Shown here: one piece after another, positions 53,627 to 63,824 of the stretch | How the letters are laid out: the number at the start of each line of letters is the position of its first letter | Position numbering within the stretch: the stretch's first letter is position 1 | Source of the DNA: Sinorhizobium fredii USDA 205 | GTDB lineage: Bacteria; Pseudomonadota; Alphaproteobacteria; Rhizobiales; Rhizobiaceae | NCBI RefSeq assembly: GCF_001461695.1 | Contig: NZ_AUTC01000055.1 | Location: 62,001 to 126,000, forward strand | Length of the DNA stretch: 64,000 nucleotides | Direction: 5' to 3' | Notes under the pieces: generated by a model | Told to the model about the DNA's origin: nothing | Seen by the model: the letters and a program-made list of their open reading frames with translations, nothing else | The model's database searches: none | Program-made: the position numbers and the translations under genes

Positions 53627-53708
53627 CGGCAGGCTCCTGTCGCGGTTCCGTTCTCTCCCGAATAGGGCTCTATGCTTAACCGATTCTGAACGCCGGCCCG
53701 GAAGCCGG

Positions 53709-54956
53709 CTACCAGACGAGATCCAGCCGCTCCAGCCCGTGAAAGTGGAAGCTGTCCTTGACCGGCGGCTCGTGCTTGAGCCGCAGGCCGGGCAGGCGCC
53801 GGAACAGGATCGGCAGGGAAAGGTTGAGTTCAAGCCGCGCAAGCGGCGCGCCGATGCAGAAGTGCAGGCCGGCGCCGAACGACATATTGGCGCCCTCGTT
53901 GCGGTCCGGCATGAACGTGTCCGGCGCGGTGAATTTGCGCGGATCGACGTTCGCCGCCCCGAGCATAAGACCGATCCTGTCGCCCTTTCTAAGCGCGATG
54001 CCGTCCTCGAGTACGATGTCCGACAGGGCATAGCGCTGGAAGATATGGAGCGGCGCGGCGAAGCGCAGGCACTCTTCCACCGTGCGCGCCGTCGCTTCTT
54101 CGCCCGCAAAAAGCGTGGCGGGTAAGAGGCCGGATTGCAGGATGGCGCCCACGGCATTGCCGATCTGGTGCACGGTCGCCTCGTGACCGGCGTTCAGAAG
54201 CAGGACGGTGGTCGAGATCAATTCGGCCTCCGACAGGCGCTCGCCGTCCTTCTCGGAACCGATCATGTGGGTCAGCAGGTCGTCTGCGGGCTTGGCGCGC
54301 TTTTCGGCAATGATGTCTTTCAGATATGCGGCAAATTCCGCGGAAGCCTGGTTGGCGTCGAGTTCCGTCGCGAAGGACGGGTTGAAGACATACATCTTCA
54401 CCATGCGGTGCGACCAGTCGAGAAGGCGAGGGGCCGCTTCGACCGGAATGCCGAGCATGCGGGCAATGATGGTGACGGGGATCGTCTCGGCATAGGTCTT
54501 CAGCAGTTCGACCGCGCCGTCCGCCTCGAAGCTGTCGATGATCGCATGCGAGAGCGCTTCGATGTCCGGCCGGAGCTGTTCGATCTGCCGCGAAACGAAG
54601 GCGCGGTTGACGAGCGTGCGCAGCCGCGTATGGGCCGGAGGCTCCAGTTCGAGCAGCGAATGCGCCTCCAGCGCGTCGAAATCCTTGAGATGCGGCTTCG
54701 GCTCCGGCAGGCCGAGTTCCTCGCGGGTCGCCACATGCAGGATCTGCCGGCCGAAGCGGCGGTCGCGCAGCAGCGCGTTCACCTGCTCGTAACCCGCGAA
54801 AAACCATTGCTGCGGCTCTTCCCAGAAGAAGGCCGGACATTGCGCATGGAGCGCGGCATAGGCCGGCAGCGGATTGCGGAAGAAGTCCGGGTTGCGGACG
54901 TCGAGACAAACGCGCCGGGCGGGGCCGTCTATGGTGATGCCGGGGACTGCGGACAT
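53709..54956 (-). CDS. Cytochrome P450
   Basis: The 415-residue soluble P450 has the haem-thiolate motif FGAGLHFCIGAPLAR with Cys367, the I-helix segment LLLNAGHEATVHQIGNA and an ExxR-type pair in the K helix (TVEECLRFAAP). The I-helix has AGHEA where the acid-alcohol pair is more often AGxE/DT, so proton delivery may differ slightly. The start at 54956 is chosen by fit to the family (MSAVPGITIDGPARRVCLDV). No redox-partner gene is adjacent. The substrate is unknown. Confidence 0.92.
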   Translation of the reverse strand: MSAVPGITIDGPARRVCLDVRNPDFFRNPLPAYAALHAQCPAFFWEEPQQWFFAGYEQVNALLRDRRFGRQILHVATREELGLPEPKPHLKDFDALEAHSLLELEPPAHTRLRTLVNRAFVSRQIEQLRPDIEALSHAIIDSFEADGAVELLKTYAETIPVTIIARMLGIPVEAAPRLLDWSHRMVKMYVFNPSFATELDANQASAEFAAYLKDIIAEKRAKPADDLLTHMIGSEKDGERLSEAELISTTVLLLNAGHEATVHQIGNAVGAILQSGLLPATLFAGEEATARTVEECLRFAAPLHIFQRYALSDIVLEDGIALRKGDRIGLMLGAANVDPRKFTAPDTFMPDRNEGANMSFGAGLHFCIGAPLARLELNLSLPILFRRLPGLRLKHEPPVKDSFHFHGLERLDLVW

Positions 54957-55136
54957 GATATCGGCCCTTTGAAGCGGACGGATTGATACTCTCACGCATC
55001 TCTATTGCGCCGGGCGCCGCTGCGGCAAGCGCAATCGATAACGGATCGAGCTCAGGGAACAATGTCCGCAATATCGACTTTTTCGGTGGCAATGATCGGC
55101 CGCTTTGAGCATGATGCGGCAGCAGCAGGGAGCGGC

Positions 55137-55994
55137 ATGGCAAGAACGCAGGGCAGTTTTTCCGCGGGCATCATGGCCGCGATCCGGAAACGGCGGCCGA
55201 CCGTGGTCAATCGCGACGCGGCCGTGAGCCGTGGCGATATCGTCATCGCCTCCTACAACATTCACAAATGCGTGGGCACCGACGGCCGGTTCGATCCGGG
55301 GCGTATCGCCCAGGTCATCGGCGAGATCGGCGCGGATATCGTCGCCCTGCAGGAGGCCGATCAGCGGTTTGGCGAGCGCGCCGGGCTCCTGGATCTCGAG
55401 CATCTGCGACGCGAGGCCCATCTTGTTTCGGTGCCGATTTCTGCTTTCTCGGAAAAGGGGCACGGATGGCACGGCAATGTCCTCTTGCTCAGGGAAGGCG
55501 CCGTATCGGACGTTCGGCAGCTCAATCTGCCGGGCGTCGAGCCGCGCGGCGCGCTGGTCGTCGATCTCGACCTGAAGGCCGGGCCGCTCAGGGTGATCGC
55601 CGCCCATCTGGGCCTGCTGCGTCACTCCCGGGCGCGTCAGGCCGAGACCATTCTGCGGGTTGCGGCCGATGGCGTCGGCCGGCCGACACTGCTTATCGGC
55701 GACCTCAACGAATGGCGCATGGGCAGGCGCTCATCGCTGAGCTTCCTCAGCCCCATTTTCGACCCGACCCATGCGACGGTTGCGAGCTTTCCGTCGCGTT
55801 TCCCGCTGTTGCCGCTCGATCGCGTGCTCGGCAATCCGCATCATCTCGTGACGTCGGTGTCGGTGCACGACACGCCGCTGGCGCGGGTCGCCTCGGATCA
55901 TCTTCCGGTCAAGGCGTCGATCGATCTGAAGGCCGCTCTCAAGGAAGGGGGCGCCGATGACCGCGCCGGCCTGATTGATCTGGAGCGGGCGTGA
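55137..55994 (+). CDS. Endonuclease/exonuclease/phosphatase (EEP) family protein
   Basis: The 285-residue product shows the EEP metal-dependent hydrolase pattern: IVIASYNIHKCVGTDGRFDP, the catalytic Glu in ADIVALQEAD, IGDLNEWRMG, and the final SDHLPVKASI with the active-site Asp-His. Members cleave DNA, phospholipids or inositol phosphates; a lipid or sugar-phosphate role is suggested by the PLD-family gene that follows. The start is uncertain. ATG 55137 has GGGAG a few bases upstream; ATG 55062 and 55092 are in frame alternatives. Confidence 0.85.
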   Translation: MARTQGSFSAGIMAAIRKRRPTVVNRDAAVSRGDIVIASYNIHKCVGTDGRFDPGRIAQVIGEIGADIVALQEADQRFGERAGLLDLEHLRREAHLVSVPISAFSEKGHGWHGNVLLLREGAVSDVRQLNLPGVEPRGALVVDLDLKAGPLRVIAAHLGLLRHSRARQAETILRVAADGVGRPTLLIGDLNEWRMGRRSSLSFLSPIFDPTHATVASFPSRFPLLPLDRVLGNPHHLVTSVSVHDTPLARVASDHLPVKASIDLKAALKEGGADDRAGLIDLERA

Positions 55995-56114
55995 AGGCCC
56001 ACCTGACAGCCCCTTAAACCGGAACCGATTTTCAGGTAGAATCGCTCGTCGATTCAACATGTTATAGAATCATCGGCGCGTCCGAGGACGCAGCCGTTGC
56101 TATGGACGGCGGGC

Positions 56115-57674
56115 ATGTTCATCTGGATTGCGCTCTTTTTTGCCGTTCTGCTCGCTCTTGCCGCCGCCGCGACCTTATACGTCTACGGCGTCTTCGGGCG
56201 CCGTCCGCAGGCGCCGCCCTCCTTTGCCCTGCCCTTCGGCGGGGAACCGACCCGGATCGACGAAAGCGTTGCGTCGCGTCTTGCCACCAACTCCGGCGAG
56301 TGCGCGGTCGCCCTGATCTCGGACAATATCGAGGCCTTCGTCGCGCGAGCCCATTCAGCGCGCTCGGCGGGCCGCAGTCTCGACCTGCAATATTACTACT
56401 GGAAGGACGAACTGACGGGTTTTCTTCTGACCCGCGAACTCATCCAGGCGGCCGAGCGCGGCGTGCGTGTGCGGCTGCTGCTCGACGACATCAATGCCGG
56501 CATCCACGATCGGCTATGCATCGCGCTCGACGCGCATCCCAATATCGACGTGCGCCTCTTCAATCCCAGCCGGGCGCGGACCGACCGTTTCCGTCGCGGC
56601 TTTGAAATGGCCGTGCGCGCCTTGAGCGCCACGCGTCGCATGCACAACAAGCTGTGGATTGCCGACGGCCGGATGGCCATTGCCGGCGGGCGCAATATCG
56701 GCGACGCCTATTTCGATGCCGCCGAACTGTCGAACTTCCGCGACCTGGATGTCTGGATGACGGGACCAGTGGTCGATCAGGCCACGGCCATGTTCGACCA
56801 GTACTGGAACAGCGCATCCGTGTTGCCCATCGCCGCGCTCCGGACACCGCGCAAACACTATCTGCCGGCGCTGCGCGAGACGCTCGAAGCGCTGGCACGA
56901 ACCGCGGCGGCGCGCTTCTATCTGGAAAGAGTGAGCGACGCGGAGGCCGGGGCGGATCTCTATTGGGGAAGCCGCAGGCTTCACCGCAGCGCCGGTGTCC
57001 GCCTGGCCTTCGATCCGCCTGAAAAAGCGCTGTTGCAGAAGCGGCAGAACTGGTTGCTGCGCGAACTTTTTCCGTTGATCAACGGTGCCGAGTGCGATCT
57101 GCGCATCATGTCCCCCTATTTCATTCCCGGCGCCGAGGGAACGCGCCAACTGACGGCGCTCGCGAAGAGGGGCGTGCGAGTGGCGGTGCTGACGAACTCG
57201 CTTGCGGCAACGGATGTCGCCGCCGTGCACGGCGGCTATATGAAATACCGCAAGGGCCTGCTTCAGGGTGGCGTCGATCTCTATGAATTGAAGGAATACG
57301 GCGAATTGATCGACCGCCATCGCATGTCGCTGTTCGGCGCCCGCAACGCCAGCCTGCACACCAAGGCTTTCGTCATCGATGGCCGATACGGCTATGTGGG
57401 ATCGATGAATTTCGACCCCCGGTCAGCCTCCCTCAACACGGAGATGGGGGTGATTTTTTCCGACGAAGCACTGGCTGCCGAGATCCAGTCCATCTTCGAC
57501 GAAGAGACGTTGCCGGAGAGGAGTTATCGGTTGACCCTCGAAGGCGGGCGGCTGGTCTGGCGCGACCGGGCGAACGGAGCCACACGGCTGCTCGGACGTG
57601 AGCCGGACGCGGGCGCCCACCGCCGGCTGATTGCTGGAGCGATCCGTTTCCTGCCGCTGGAATCCCAGCTCTGA
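56115..57674 (+). CDS. Phospholipase D-family protein (cardiolipin synthase-like)
   Basis: The 519-residue product has one N-terminal membrane helix and two HKD motifs: HNKLWIADGRMAIAGGRN in the first half and HTKAFVIDGRYGYVGSMN in the second. The order and the phrase DLQYYYWKDELTGFLLTREL fit PLD-like proteins of the cardiolipin-synthase-C type rather than secreted phospholipases. It likely joins or hydrolyses phospholipid head groups at the inner membrane. It lies 120 bases after the EEP gene, and the two may be functionally linked. Confidence 0.88.
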   Translation: MFIWIALFFAVLLALAAAATLYVYGVFGRRPQAPPSFALPFGGEPTRIDESVASRLATNSGECAVALISDNIEAFVARAHSARSAGRSLDLQYYYWKDELTGFLLTRELIQAAERGVRVRLLLDDINAGIHDRLCIALDAHPNIDVRLFNPSRARTDRFRRGFEMAVRALSATRRMHNKLWIADGRMAIAGGRNIGDAYFDAAELSNFRDLDVWMTGPVVDQATAMFDQYWNSASVLPIAALRTPRKHYLPALRETLEALARTAAARFYLERVSDAEAGADLYWGSRRLHRSAGVRLAFDPPEKALLQKRQNWLLRELFPLINGAECDLRIMSPYFIPGAEGTRQLTALAKRGVRVAVLTNSLAATDVAAVHGGYMKYRKGLLQGGVDLYELKEYGELIDRHRMSLFGARNASLHTKAFVIDGRYGYVGSMNFDPRSASLNTEMGVIFSDEALAAEIQSIFDEETLPERSYRLTLEGGRLVWRDRANGATRLLGREPDAGAHRRLIAGAIRFLPLESQL

Positions 57675-57956
57675 CAGCAAGCGCTGCCGGATTCAGGGAT
57701 CGTTTACCGCGACTTCGCGAATGCCTGTGAGCAACGCTGAAAAGGAGACGCCATCCGGCGGCAGACTTGGAAAAATGTTCTATCGGCAGGTCGCCGCGGT
57801 CAATGAAAAACGTTGGTCCGAAACGCCGCGACCATTAAGCTTATCGAATGTTCGCGACTTGAAGTGAAGGGCATTGACACTCTATGTAAGGACTGAGGCT
57901 TATCCGATGATTCCCGGTCCGCGAAGGGATTGCGGGCCCGACTATGAAGGTTCGAT

Positions 57957-58589
57957 ATGAGAAATCCAGTTGATACGGCCATGGCGCTGGTGCCGATGGT
58001 TGTTGAGCAGACCAACCGCGGTGAACGGTCCTACGACATCTATTCGCGGCTGCTCAAGGAGCGCATCATCTTCCTTACGGGCCCCGTCGAAGACCACATG
58101 GCGACACTCGTCTGCGCGCAGTTGCTCTTCCTGGAAGCGGAGAACCCGAAGAAGGAAATCGCCCTCTACATCAACTCGCCGGGCGGCGTCGTGACGGCTG
58201 GCATGGCGATCTACGACACGATGCAGTTCATCAAGCCGGCGGTCTCGACGCTCTGCATCGGCCAGGCTGCCTCGATGGGCTCGTTGCTGCTGGCCGCCGG
58301 CCACAAGGACATGCGCTTCGCGACGCCCAATGCGCGCATCATGGTGCACCAGCCCTCCGGCGGCTTCCAGGGCCAGGCCTCCGACATCGAGCGGCATGCA
58401 AGAGACATCCTCAAGATGAAGCGCCGCCTCAACGAGGTCTATGTCAGGCATTGCGGCCGCACCTATGAGGAAGTCGAGCAGACGCTCGACCGCGACCATT
58501 TCATGAGTTCCGACGAGGCGCTCGATTGGGGCCTGATCGATAAAGTCATCACCTCGCGGGAAGCAATCGAGGGCGCCGAACAGGGTTGA
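57957..58589 (+). CDS. clpP: ATP-dependent Clp protease proteolytic subunit
   Basis: ClpP forms the barrel-shaped peptidase used by ClpX. The 210-residue product has catalytic Ser106 in [11 protein letters not shown] and His131 in [12 protein letters not shown], with the Asp later in the chain. The tripeptide of the IGF loop region and the 210-residue length fit the main ClpP of rhizobia. AAGG lies six bases before the ATG. clpX follows after 286 bases and lon and hupB after that, a conserved alphaproteobacterial order. Confidence 0.97.
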   Translation: MRNPVDTAMALVPMVVEQTNRGERSYDIYSRLLKERIIFLTGPVEDHMATLVCAQLLFLEAENPKKEIALYINSPGGVVTAGMAIYDTMQFIKPAVSTLCIGQAASMGSLLLAAGHKDMRFATPNARIMVHQPSGGFQGQASDIERHARDILKMKRRLNEVYVRHCGRTYEEVEQTLDRDHFMSSDEALDWGLIDKVITSREAIEGAEQG

Positions 58590-58875
58590 TATCACACGCG
58601 TGTGTCTCTGCAGACGCGATTGTGACACATTTGTAACGGCTGAGGGCTTTATCGGAAGGGCAAAGCCGTTAATATGAACCGTTAATGCTATGCTGGTGTT
58701 TGGGGTATAGCATTCGGATTTGACGGGAGAGTCGTTGCAACCGAAGTCAGGCATTCGCCCTGACGCGGTGAGTACTCCCAGGAACCCTGCGCGGCGGTAT
58801 CGAGCGCGCGCAAGGCGAATTGACTAGTCCGCGATATCTTTCCGAAGGTGTCCGGCGTGCTGGAAGGAAGTGAAA

Positions 58876-60153
58876 ATGAGCAAGGTCAGCGGCAGCAACG
58901 GCGGTGACTCGAAGAATACCCTCTATTGTTCGTTTTGCGGCAAGAGCCAGCACGAAGTGCGCAAGCTGATTGCCGGCCCCACGGTGTTCATCTGCGATGA
59001 ATGCGTGGAACTCTGCATGGACATCATCCGCGAAGAGAACAAGACCTCGATGGTCAAGTCCCGCGATGGCGTTCCCACCCCGCAGGAAATCATCAAGGTT
59101 CTCGACGAATACGTCATCGGGCAGCAGCAGGCCAAGCGCATCCTGTCCGTCGCCGTGCACAACCACTACAAGCGCCTTGCCCACGCGGCCAAGAGCAGCG
59201 ACGTGGAACTGGCCAAGTCGAACATCATGCTCGTCGGTCCTACCGGTTGCGGCAAGACCTATCTGGCACAGACGCTCGCCCGTATCATCGACGTGCCGTT
59301 CACCATGGCCGACGCGACGACGCTGACGGAAGCGGGCTATGTCGGCGAGGACGTCGAAAACATCATTCTGAAGCTGCTCCAGGCCGCCGACTACAATGTC
59401 GAGCGCGCCCAGCGCGGCATCGTCTACATCGACGAGGTCGACAAGATTTCGCGCAAGTCCGACAATCCGTCGATCACGCGCGACGTCTCGGGCGAGGGCG
59501 TGCAGCAGGCGCTGCTGAAGATCATGGAGGGCACTGTGGCCTCCGTACCGCCACAGGGCGGCCGCAAGCATCCGCAGCAGGAGTTCCTGCAGGTGGATAC
59601 GACGAACATCCTCTTCATTTGCGGCGGCGCGTTTGCCGGCCTCGACAAGATCATCTCTGCCCGTGGCGAGAAGACGTCGATCGGCTTCGGCGCGACGGTA
59701 CGCTCGCCGGAAGATCGCCGGGTCGGCGAGGTTCTGCGCGAGCTTGAGCCGGAAGATCTGGTCAAGTTCGGTCTTATCCCGGAATTCATCGGCCGTCTGC
59801 CGGTTCTGGCGACGCTTGAGGACCTCGATGAGGATGCCCTGATCCAGATCCTGTCCGAACCGAAGAACGCGCTGATCAAGCAGTACCAGCGCCTGTTCGA
59901 GATGGAAGACGTCGAGTTGACCTTCCACGAAGACGCGTTGCGCGAAATTGCCAAGCGCGCCATCATCCGCAAGACCGGCGCGCGCGGCCTGCGCTCGATC
60001 ATGGAAAAAATCCTGCTCGACACCATGTTCGAGCTGCCGACGCTCGAGGGCGTTCGCGAGGTGGTGATTTCGGATGAGGTGGTCAAGGGAACCGCCCGGC
60101 CGCTCTACATCTACTCGGATCGTTCCGACGAGAAGACCAACGTCTCGGCCTGA
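58876..60153 (+). CDS. clpX: ClpX, ATPase specificity subunit of Clp protease
   Basis: ClpX unfolds substrates and feeds them to ClpP. The 425-residue product has the N-terminal zinc-binding domain with Cys18, Cys21, Cys40 and Cys43, Walker [13 protein letters not shown], Walker [11 protein letters not shown], and the pore motif in the GYVGEDVEN segment. The start at 58876 is used; an in-frame ATG two codons earlier is possible. A hairpin terminator follows. The 286-base gap from clpP suggests its own promoter. Confidence 0.97.
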   Translation: MSKVSGSNGGDSKNTLYCSFCGKSQHEVRKLIAGPTVFICDECVELCMDIIREENKTSMVKSRDGVPTPQEIIKVLDEYVIGQQQAKRILSVAVHNHYKRLAHAAKSSDVELAKSNIMLVGPTGCGKTYLAQTLARIIDVPFTMADATTLTEAGYVGEDVENIILKLLQAADYNVERAQRGIVYIDEVDKISRKSDNPSITRDVSGEGVQQALLKIMEGTVASVPPQGGRKHPQQEFLQVDTTNILFICGGAFAGLDKIISARGEKTSIGFGATVRSPEDRRVGEVLRELEPEDLVKFGLIPEFIGRLPVLATLEDLDEDALIQILSEPKNALIKQYQRLFEMEDVELTFHEDALREIAKRAIIRKTGARGLRSIMEKILLDTMFELPTLEGVREVVISDEVVKGTARPLYIYSDRSDEKTNVSA

Positions 60154-60609
60154 CGGCGTGCCACAAGGAATTGCAGAAAAGCCCGCCTGCGTGCGGGCTT
60201 TTTCGTGCGCAGCCGGCGCATCTTTGATGCTCGCGAAGATGTGAAAGTGGTGAAGGGCGCGAGGCTCGTCCGCCAAGCGCCTCGTCGATCGTGAGAACGG
60301 AGCAAGCTTGCGAACATTTTCGCCCCAAAATGATTGGGGTCAATCGAATCGAATATTGCGAAAGCTCTACAACAACGCGATGATACGACGATTCAATGAA
60401 CGCGCTTGGGCGCCGGCGTCCGGGAAGCCACGTAAGGCCGGCATCAGCCTCTCAGCGTAGGAAACGGGAATTGTCCATGGAGGCGGAGAATGCGCCTGGC
60501 CTTGAAAAGGCCCCTGTTGCACTCCACTTTCGTGAAGGAAATTTGACAGCCGGGAGTGCCGCTGAGGCTCCCGGGAACGGGCCCGAAATCGGGACGGAAA
60601 GGAAATGAC
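60154..60609 (+). other. Noncoding stretch between clpX and lon
   Basis: A terminator hairpin for clpX lies at 60177-60203 (arms GCCCGC/GCGGGC, then T's). The rest is the lon leader. A CTTGAA at 60501 recalls the -35 box of heat-shock promoters, but I see no convincing -10 box. A hairpin with CGGGAG/CTCCCG arms at about 60551-60577 lies close to the lon ribosome site. A short open frame here (60396-60608) has no ribosome site or protein-like composition, so I do not call a gene. Confidence 0.6.
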
Positions 60610-63027
60610 ATGACGAACAAAACGTCTCCGGCCGAAAGCGCGACCTATCCGGTTCTGCCGTTGCGCGACATTGTGGTCTTCCCGCACATGATCGTGCCGC
60701 TTTTCGTCGGCCGCGAGAAGTCCATCCGCGCCCTTGAAGAGGTCATGGGCACCGACAAGCAGATCATGCTGGCGACCCAGATCAACGCGACGGATGACGA
60801 TCCGGAAGCTTCCGCGATCTACCGCGTCGGTACAATCGCCAATGTGCTGCAGCTCCTGAAGCTGCCGGATGGCACCGTCAAGGTTCTCGTCGAGGGGCGC
60901 GCACGGGCCGAGATCGACCGCTACACCTCCCGCGACGACTTCTACGAAGCGGTCGCCCATGTGCTGCGCGAGCCGGAAGAGGATCCGGTCGAGATCGAGG
61001 CACTGAGCCGCTCGGTCGTTTCTGAATTCGAAAGCTACGTGAAGCTCAACAAGAAGATTTCGCCGGAAGTCGTCGGCGTCGCGAGCCAGATCGACGACTA
61101 TTCCAAGCTCGCCGATACGGTTGCTTCGCACCTGTCGATCAAGATCGTCGAGAAGCAGGAAATGCTCGAGACGACGAGCGTGAAGATGCGCCTGGAAAAG
61201 GCGCTCGGCTTCATGGAAGGCGAGATTTCGGTTCTGCAGGTCGAAAAGCGCATCCGTTCGCGCGTCAAGCGCCAGATGGAGAAGACCCAGCGCGAGTACT
61301 ACCTCAACGAACAGATGAAGGCGATCCAGAAGGAACTCGGCGACAGCGAGGACGGCCGCGACGAGATGGCCGAAATCGAGGAGCGCATCGCCAAGACGAA
61401 GCTCTCCAAGGAAGCGCGCGAGAAGGCCGATGCGGAGCTGAAGAAGCTGCGCCAGATGAGCCCGATGTCGGCGGAAGCGACCGTCGTTCGCAACTATCTG
61501 GACTGGCTGCTGGGTCTGCCCTGGGGCAAGAAGTCGAAGATCAAGACCGACCTCAACCACGCCGAGAAAGTGCTGGAGGCGGATCACTTCGGCCTGGACA
61601 AGGTCAAGGAGCGTATCGTCGAGTATCTGGCCGTACAGGCCCGTTCGGCGAAGATCAAGGGTCCGATCCTGTGCCTCGTCGGCCCTCCGGGCGTCGGCAA
61701 GACCTCGCTCGCCAAGTCGATCGCCAAGGCGACAGGCCGCGAATATATCCGCATGGCTCTCGGCGGCGTTCGCGACGAGGCCGAGATCCGTGGCCACCGC
61801 CGGACCTATATCGGCTCCATGCCGGGCAAGATCGTGCAGTCGATGAAGAAGGCAAAGAGGGCCAATCCGCTCTTCCTGCTCGATGAAGTCGACAAGATGG
61901 GCCAGGACTTCCGCGGCGATCCGTCTTCGGCGCTTCTGGAAGTACTCGATCCGGAACAGAACTCGACCTTCATGGATCACTATCTCGAGGTTGAATACGA
62001 CCTCTCGAGCGTGATGTTCATCACCACGGCGAACACGCTGAACATTCCGCCCCCGCTGATGGACCGCATGGAAGTCATCCGCATTGCCGGCTACACCGAA
62101 GAGGAAAAGCTGGAAATCGCCAAGCGGCACCTGCTGCCGAAGGCGATCCGCGACCATGCGCTGCAGCCGAACGAATTTTCCGTGACGGACGGCGCGCTGA
62201 TGGCGGTCATCCAGACCTACACGCGCGAGGCGGGCGTTCGCAATTTCGAGCGCGAGCTGATGAAGCTTGCCCGCAAGGCGGTGACCGAGATCCTCAAGGG
62301 CAAGACCAAGAAGGTCGACGTGACGGCTGACAACGTCAACGACTATCTCGGCGTGCCGCGCTTCCGCCATGGCGAAGCCGAGCGCGACGACCAGGTGGGC
62401 GTGGTCACGGGTCTCGCCTGGACCGAGGTCGGCGGCGAACTGCTGACGATCGAAGGCGTGATGATGCCGGGCAAGGGCCGCATGACGGTCACCGGCAACC
62501 TGCGCGACGTCATGAAGGAATCGATTTCGGCCGCGGCATCCTATGTCCGCTCGCGTGCGATCGATTTCGGCATCGAGCCGCCGCTTTTCGACAAGCGCGA
62601 CATCCACGTGCACGTGCCGGAAGGTGCGACGCCCAAGGATGGTCCGTCCGCCGGTGTTGCGATGGCGACGGCGATCGTTTCGGTGATGACCGGCATTCCG
62701 ATCCACAAGGATGTGGCGATGACCGGCGAGATCACCCTGCGTGGTCGCGTCCTGCCGATCGGCGGTCTGAAGGAGAAGCTGCTGGCGGCTCTGCGGGGCG
62801 GCATCAAGAAGGTGCTGATCCCCGAAGAGAACGCCAAGGATCTTGCCGAGATCCCGGACAATGTGAAGAACAGCCTCGAAATCATCCCGGTTTCGCGGAT
62901 GGGCGAGGTGCTCGAGCACGCATTGACGCGGCGTCCGGAACCGATCGAATGGGACCCGGCAAGCCACGCCGGCACCATTTCGCCGGTCGATTCGCAGGAC
63001 GAGGCGGGAGCCTCGATCGCCCACTGA
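60610..63027 (+). CDS. lon: Lon protease
   Basis: Lon degrades damaged and regulatory proteins in an ATP-dependent way. The 805-residue product has the LonA layout: N-terminal substrate domain ([20 protein letters not shown]), coiled-coil linker, AAA+ domain with Walker [14 protein letters not shown] and [10 protein letters not shown], and the C-terminal serine-lysine protease with Ser680 in [10 protein letters not shown] and Lys723 in [20 protein letters not shown] precedes the ATG. A terminator follows before hupB. Confidence 0.98.
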   Translation: MTNKTSPAESATYPVLPLRDIVVFPHMIVPLFVGREKSIRALEEVMGTDKQIMLATQINATDDDPEASAIYRVGTIANVLQLLKLPDGTVKVLVEGRARAEIDRYTSRDDFYEAVAHVLREPEEDPVEIEALSRSVVSEFESYVKLNKKISPEVVGVASQIDDYSKLADTVASHLSIKIVEKQEMLETTSVKMRLEKALGFMEGEISVLQVEKRIRSRVKRQMEKTQREYYLNEQMKAIQKELGDSEDGRDEMAEIEERIAKTKLSKEAREKADAELKKLRQMSPMSAEATVVRNYLDWLLGLPWGKKSKIKTDLNHAEKVLEADHFGLDKVKERIVEYLAVQARSAKIKGPILCLVGPPGVGKTSLAKSIAKATGREYIRMALGGVRDEAEIRGHRRTYIGSMPGKIVQSMKKAKRANPLFLLDEVDKMGQDFRGDPSSALLEVLDPEQNSTFMDHYLEVEYDLSSVMFITTANTLNIPPPLMDRMEVIRIAGYTEEEKLEIAKRHLLPKAIRDHALQPNEFSVTDGALMAVIQTYTREAGVRNFERELMKLARKAVTEILKGKTKKVDVTADNVNDYLGVPRFRHGEAERDDQVGVVTGLAWTEVGGELLTIEGVMMPGKGRMTVTGNLRDVMKESISAAASYVRSRAIDFGIEPPLFDKRDIHVHVPEGATPKDGPSAGVAMATAIVSVMTGIPIHKDVAMTGEITLRGRVLPIGGLKEKLLAALRGGIKKVLIPEENAKDLAEIPDNVKNSLEIIPVSRMGEVLEHALTRRPEPIEWDPASHAGTISPVDSQDEAGASIAH

Positions 63028-63086
63028 TAAGGCCCAAAAAGGGCGGGGACTGTGTCCCGCTTGCGCCCTTTGCCGAGAAAAACGGA

Positions 63087-63114
63087 GAAGACCGGCCATT
63101 TGCCGGTCTTTTCT
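63087..63114 (+). terminator. Terminator after lon
   Basis: Hairpin arms AAGACCGGC and GCCGGTCTT around a short ATTT-containing loop are followed by TTCTGTT, about 60 bases after the lon stop. Confidence 0.85.
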
Positions 63115-63247
63115 GTTGTAAAAGCACCCTCCAAGCCTTGCATTTCAAGGGATTCGGCGCAATTGGGAATGGCAAGACGTGGGCGTGCGCAAGCGGCCCC
63201 GGCTTAAGACGACAGTCGTTTCGAACCAATATGAAAGGGGTGGAAAC

Positions 63248-63520
63248 ATGAACAAAAATGAGCTCGTGTCTGCCGTTGCCGAGAAGGCCGGTCTTTCCAA
63301 GGCCGATGCGTCTTCCGCTGTTGATGCAGTGTTTGAGACCATTCAGGGCGAACTGAAGAGCGGTGGCGACATCCGCCTCGTAGGCTTTGGCAACTTCTCC
63401 GTGACCCGCCGCGAAGCGAGCAAGGGCCGCAACCCGTCGACGGGTGCGGAAGTTGACATCCCGGCACGCAACGTGCCGAAGTTCACGGCCGGCAAGGGCC
63501 TGAAGGACGCCGTCAACTAA
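63248..63520 (+). CDS. hupB: HU-family DNA-binding protein
   Basis: The 90-residue product has the HU/IHF fold pattern MNKNELVSAVAEKAGLSKAD with the DNA-binding arm motif RREASKGRNPSTGAEVDIPA and the proline at the tip of the arm. It is a nucleoid protein. AAAGGGG precedes the ATG. The order lon-hupB is widely conserved. A hairpin with T-rich tail at 63657-63682 probably ends the transcript. Confidence 0.97.
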   Translation: MNKNELVSAVAEKAGLSKADASSAVDAVFETIQGELKSGGDIRLVGFGNFSVTRREASKGRNPSTGAEVDIPARNVPKFTAGKGLKDAVN

Positions 63521-63824
63521 TCGGACGCGTTTAAGGTCCGCAAGGACTTCGACGATGCCCGTACGGCCTGGTGGCAATGCCATCGAGGCCGCAAACAGGT
63601 TCATGTTCCATCTGCCGTGTTGTCTCCGCTTCGGAGAAACGTCGGCAGGTTGATTGGGGCCCGGTCGATCCGGGCCTCTTTTCATTTCAACCGCCGCTGT
63701 CATTGGGCTGTTACAGGGCGGTTGCACAAGCCTCCCATCCGGACTGCGCGAACCGCCGATTCCGGATGCCACCGCGGTGTCGGAATGCCTGATCCCCGGG
63801 CGCGCGCCGCGACAGGAGGGACAA
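63521..63824 (+). other. Noncoding stretch after hupB
   Basis: This 304-base region holds a terminator-like hairpin at 63657-63682 (arms GGGCCCGG and CCGGGCC, then TCTTTT). Open frames here on either strand lack ribosome sites and protein-like composition. I see no tRNA or known RNA. Confidence 0.55.

Noticed and set aside
60396..60608. Possible 70-residue gene before lon
   Set aside because: No ribosome site, unlike composition, and the region looks like the lon leader.
60367..63099. Minus-strand open frame of 910 codons across lon
   Set aside because: Fully antisense to lon, with no ribosome site and a biased composition typical of shadow frames.
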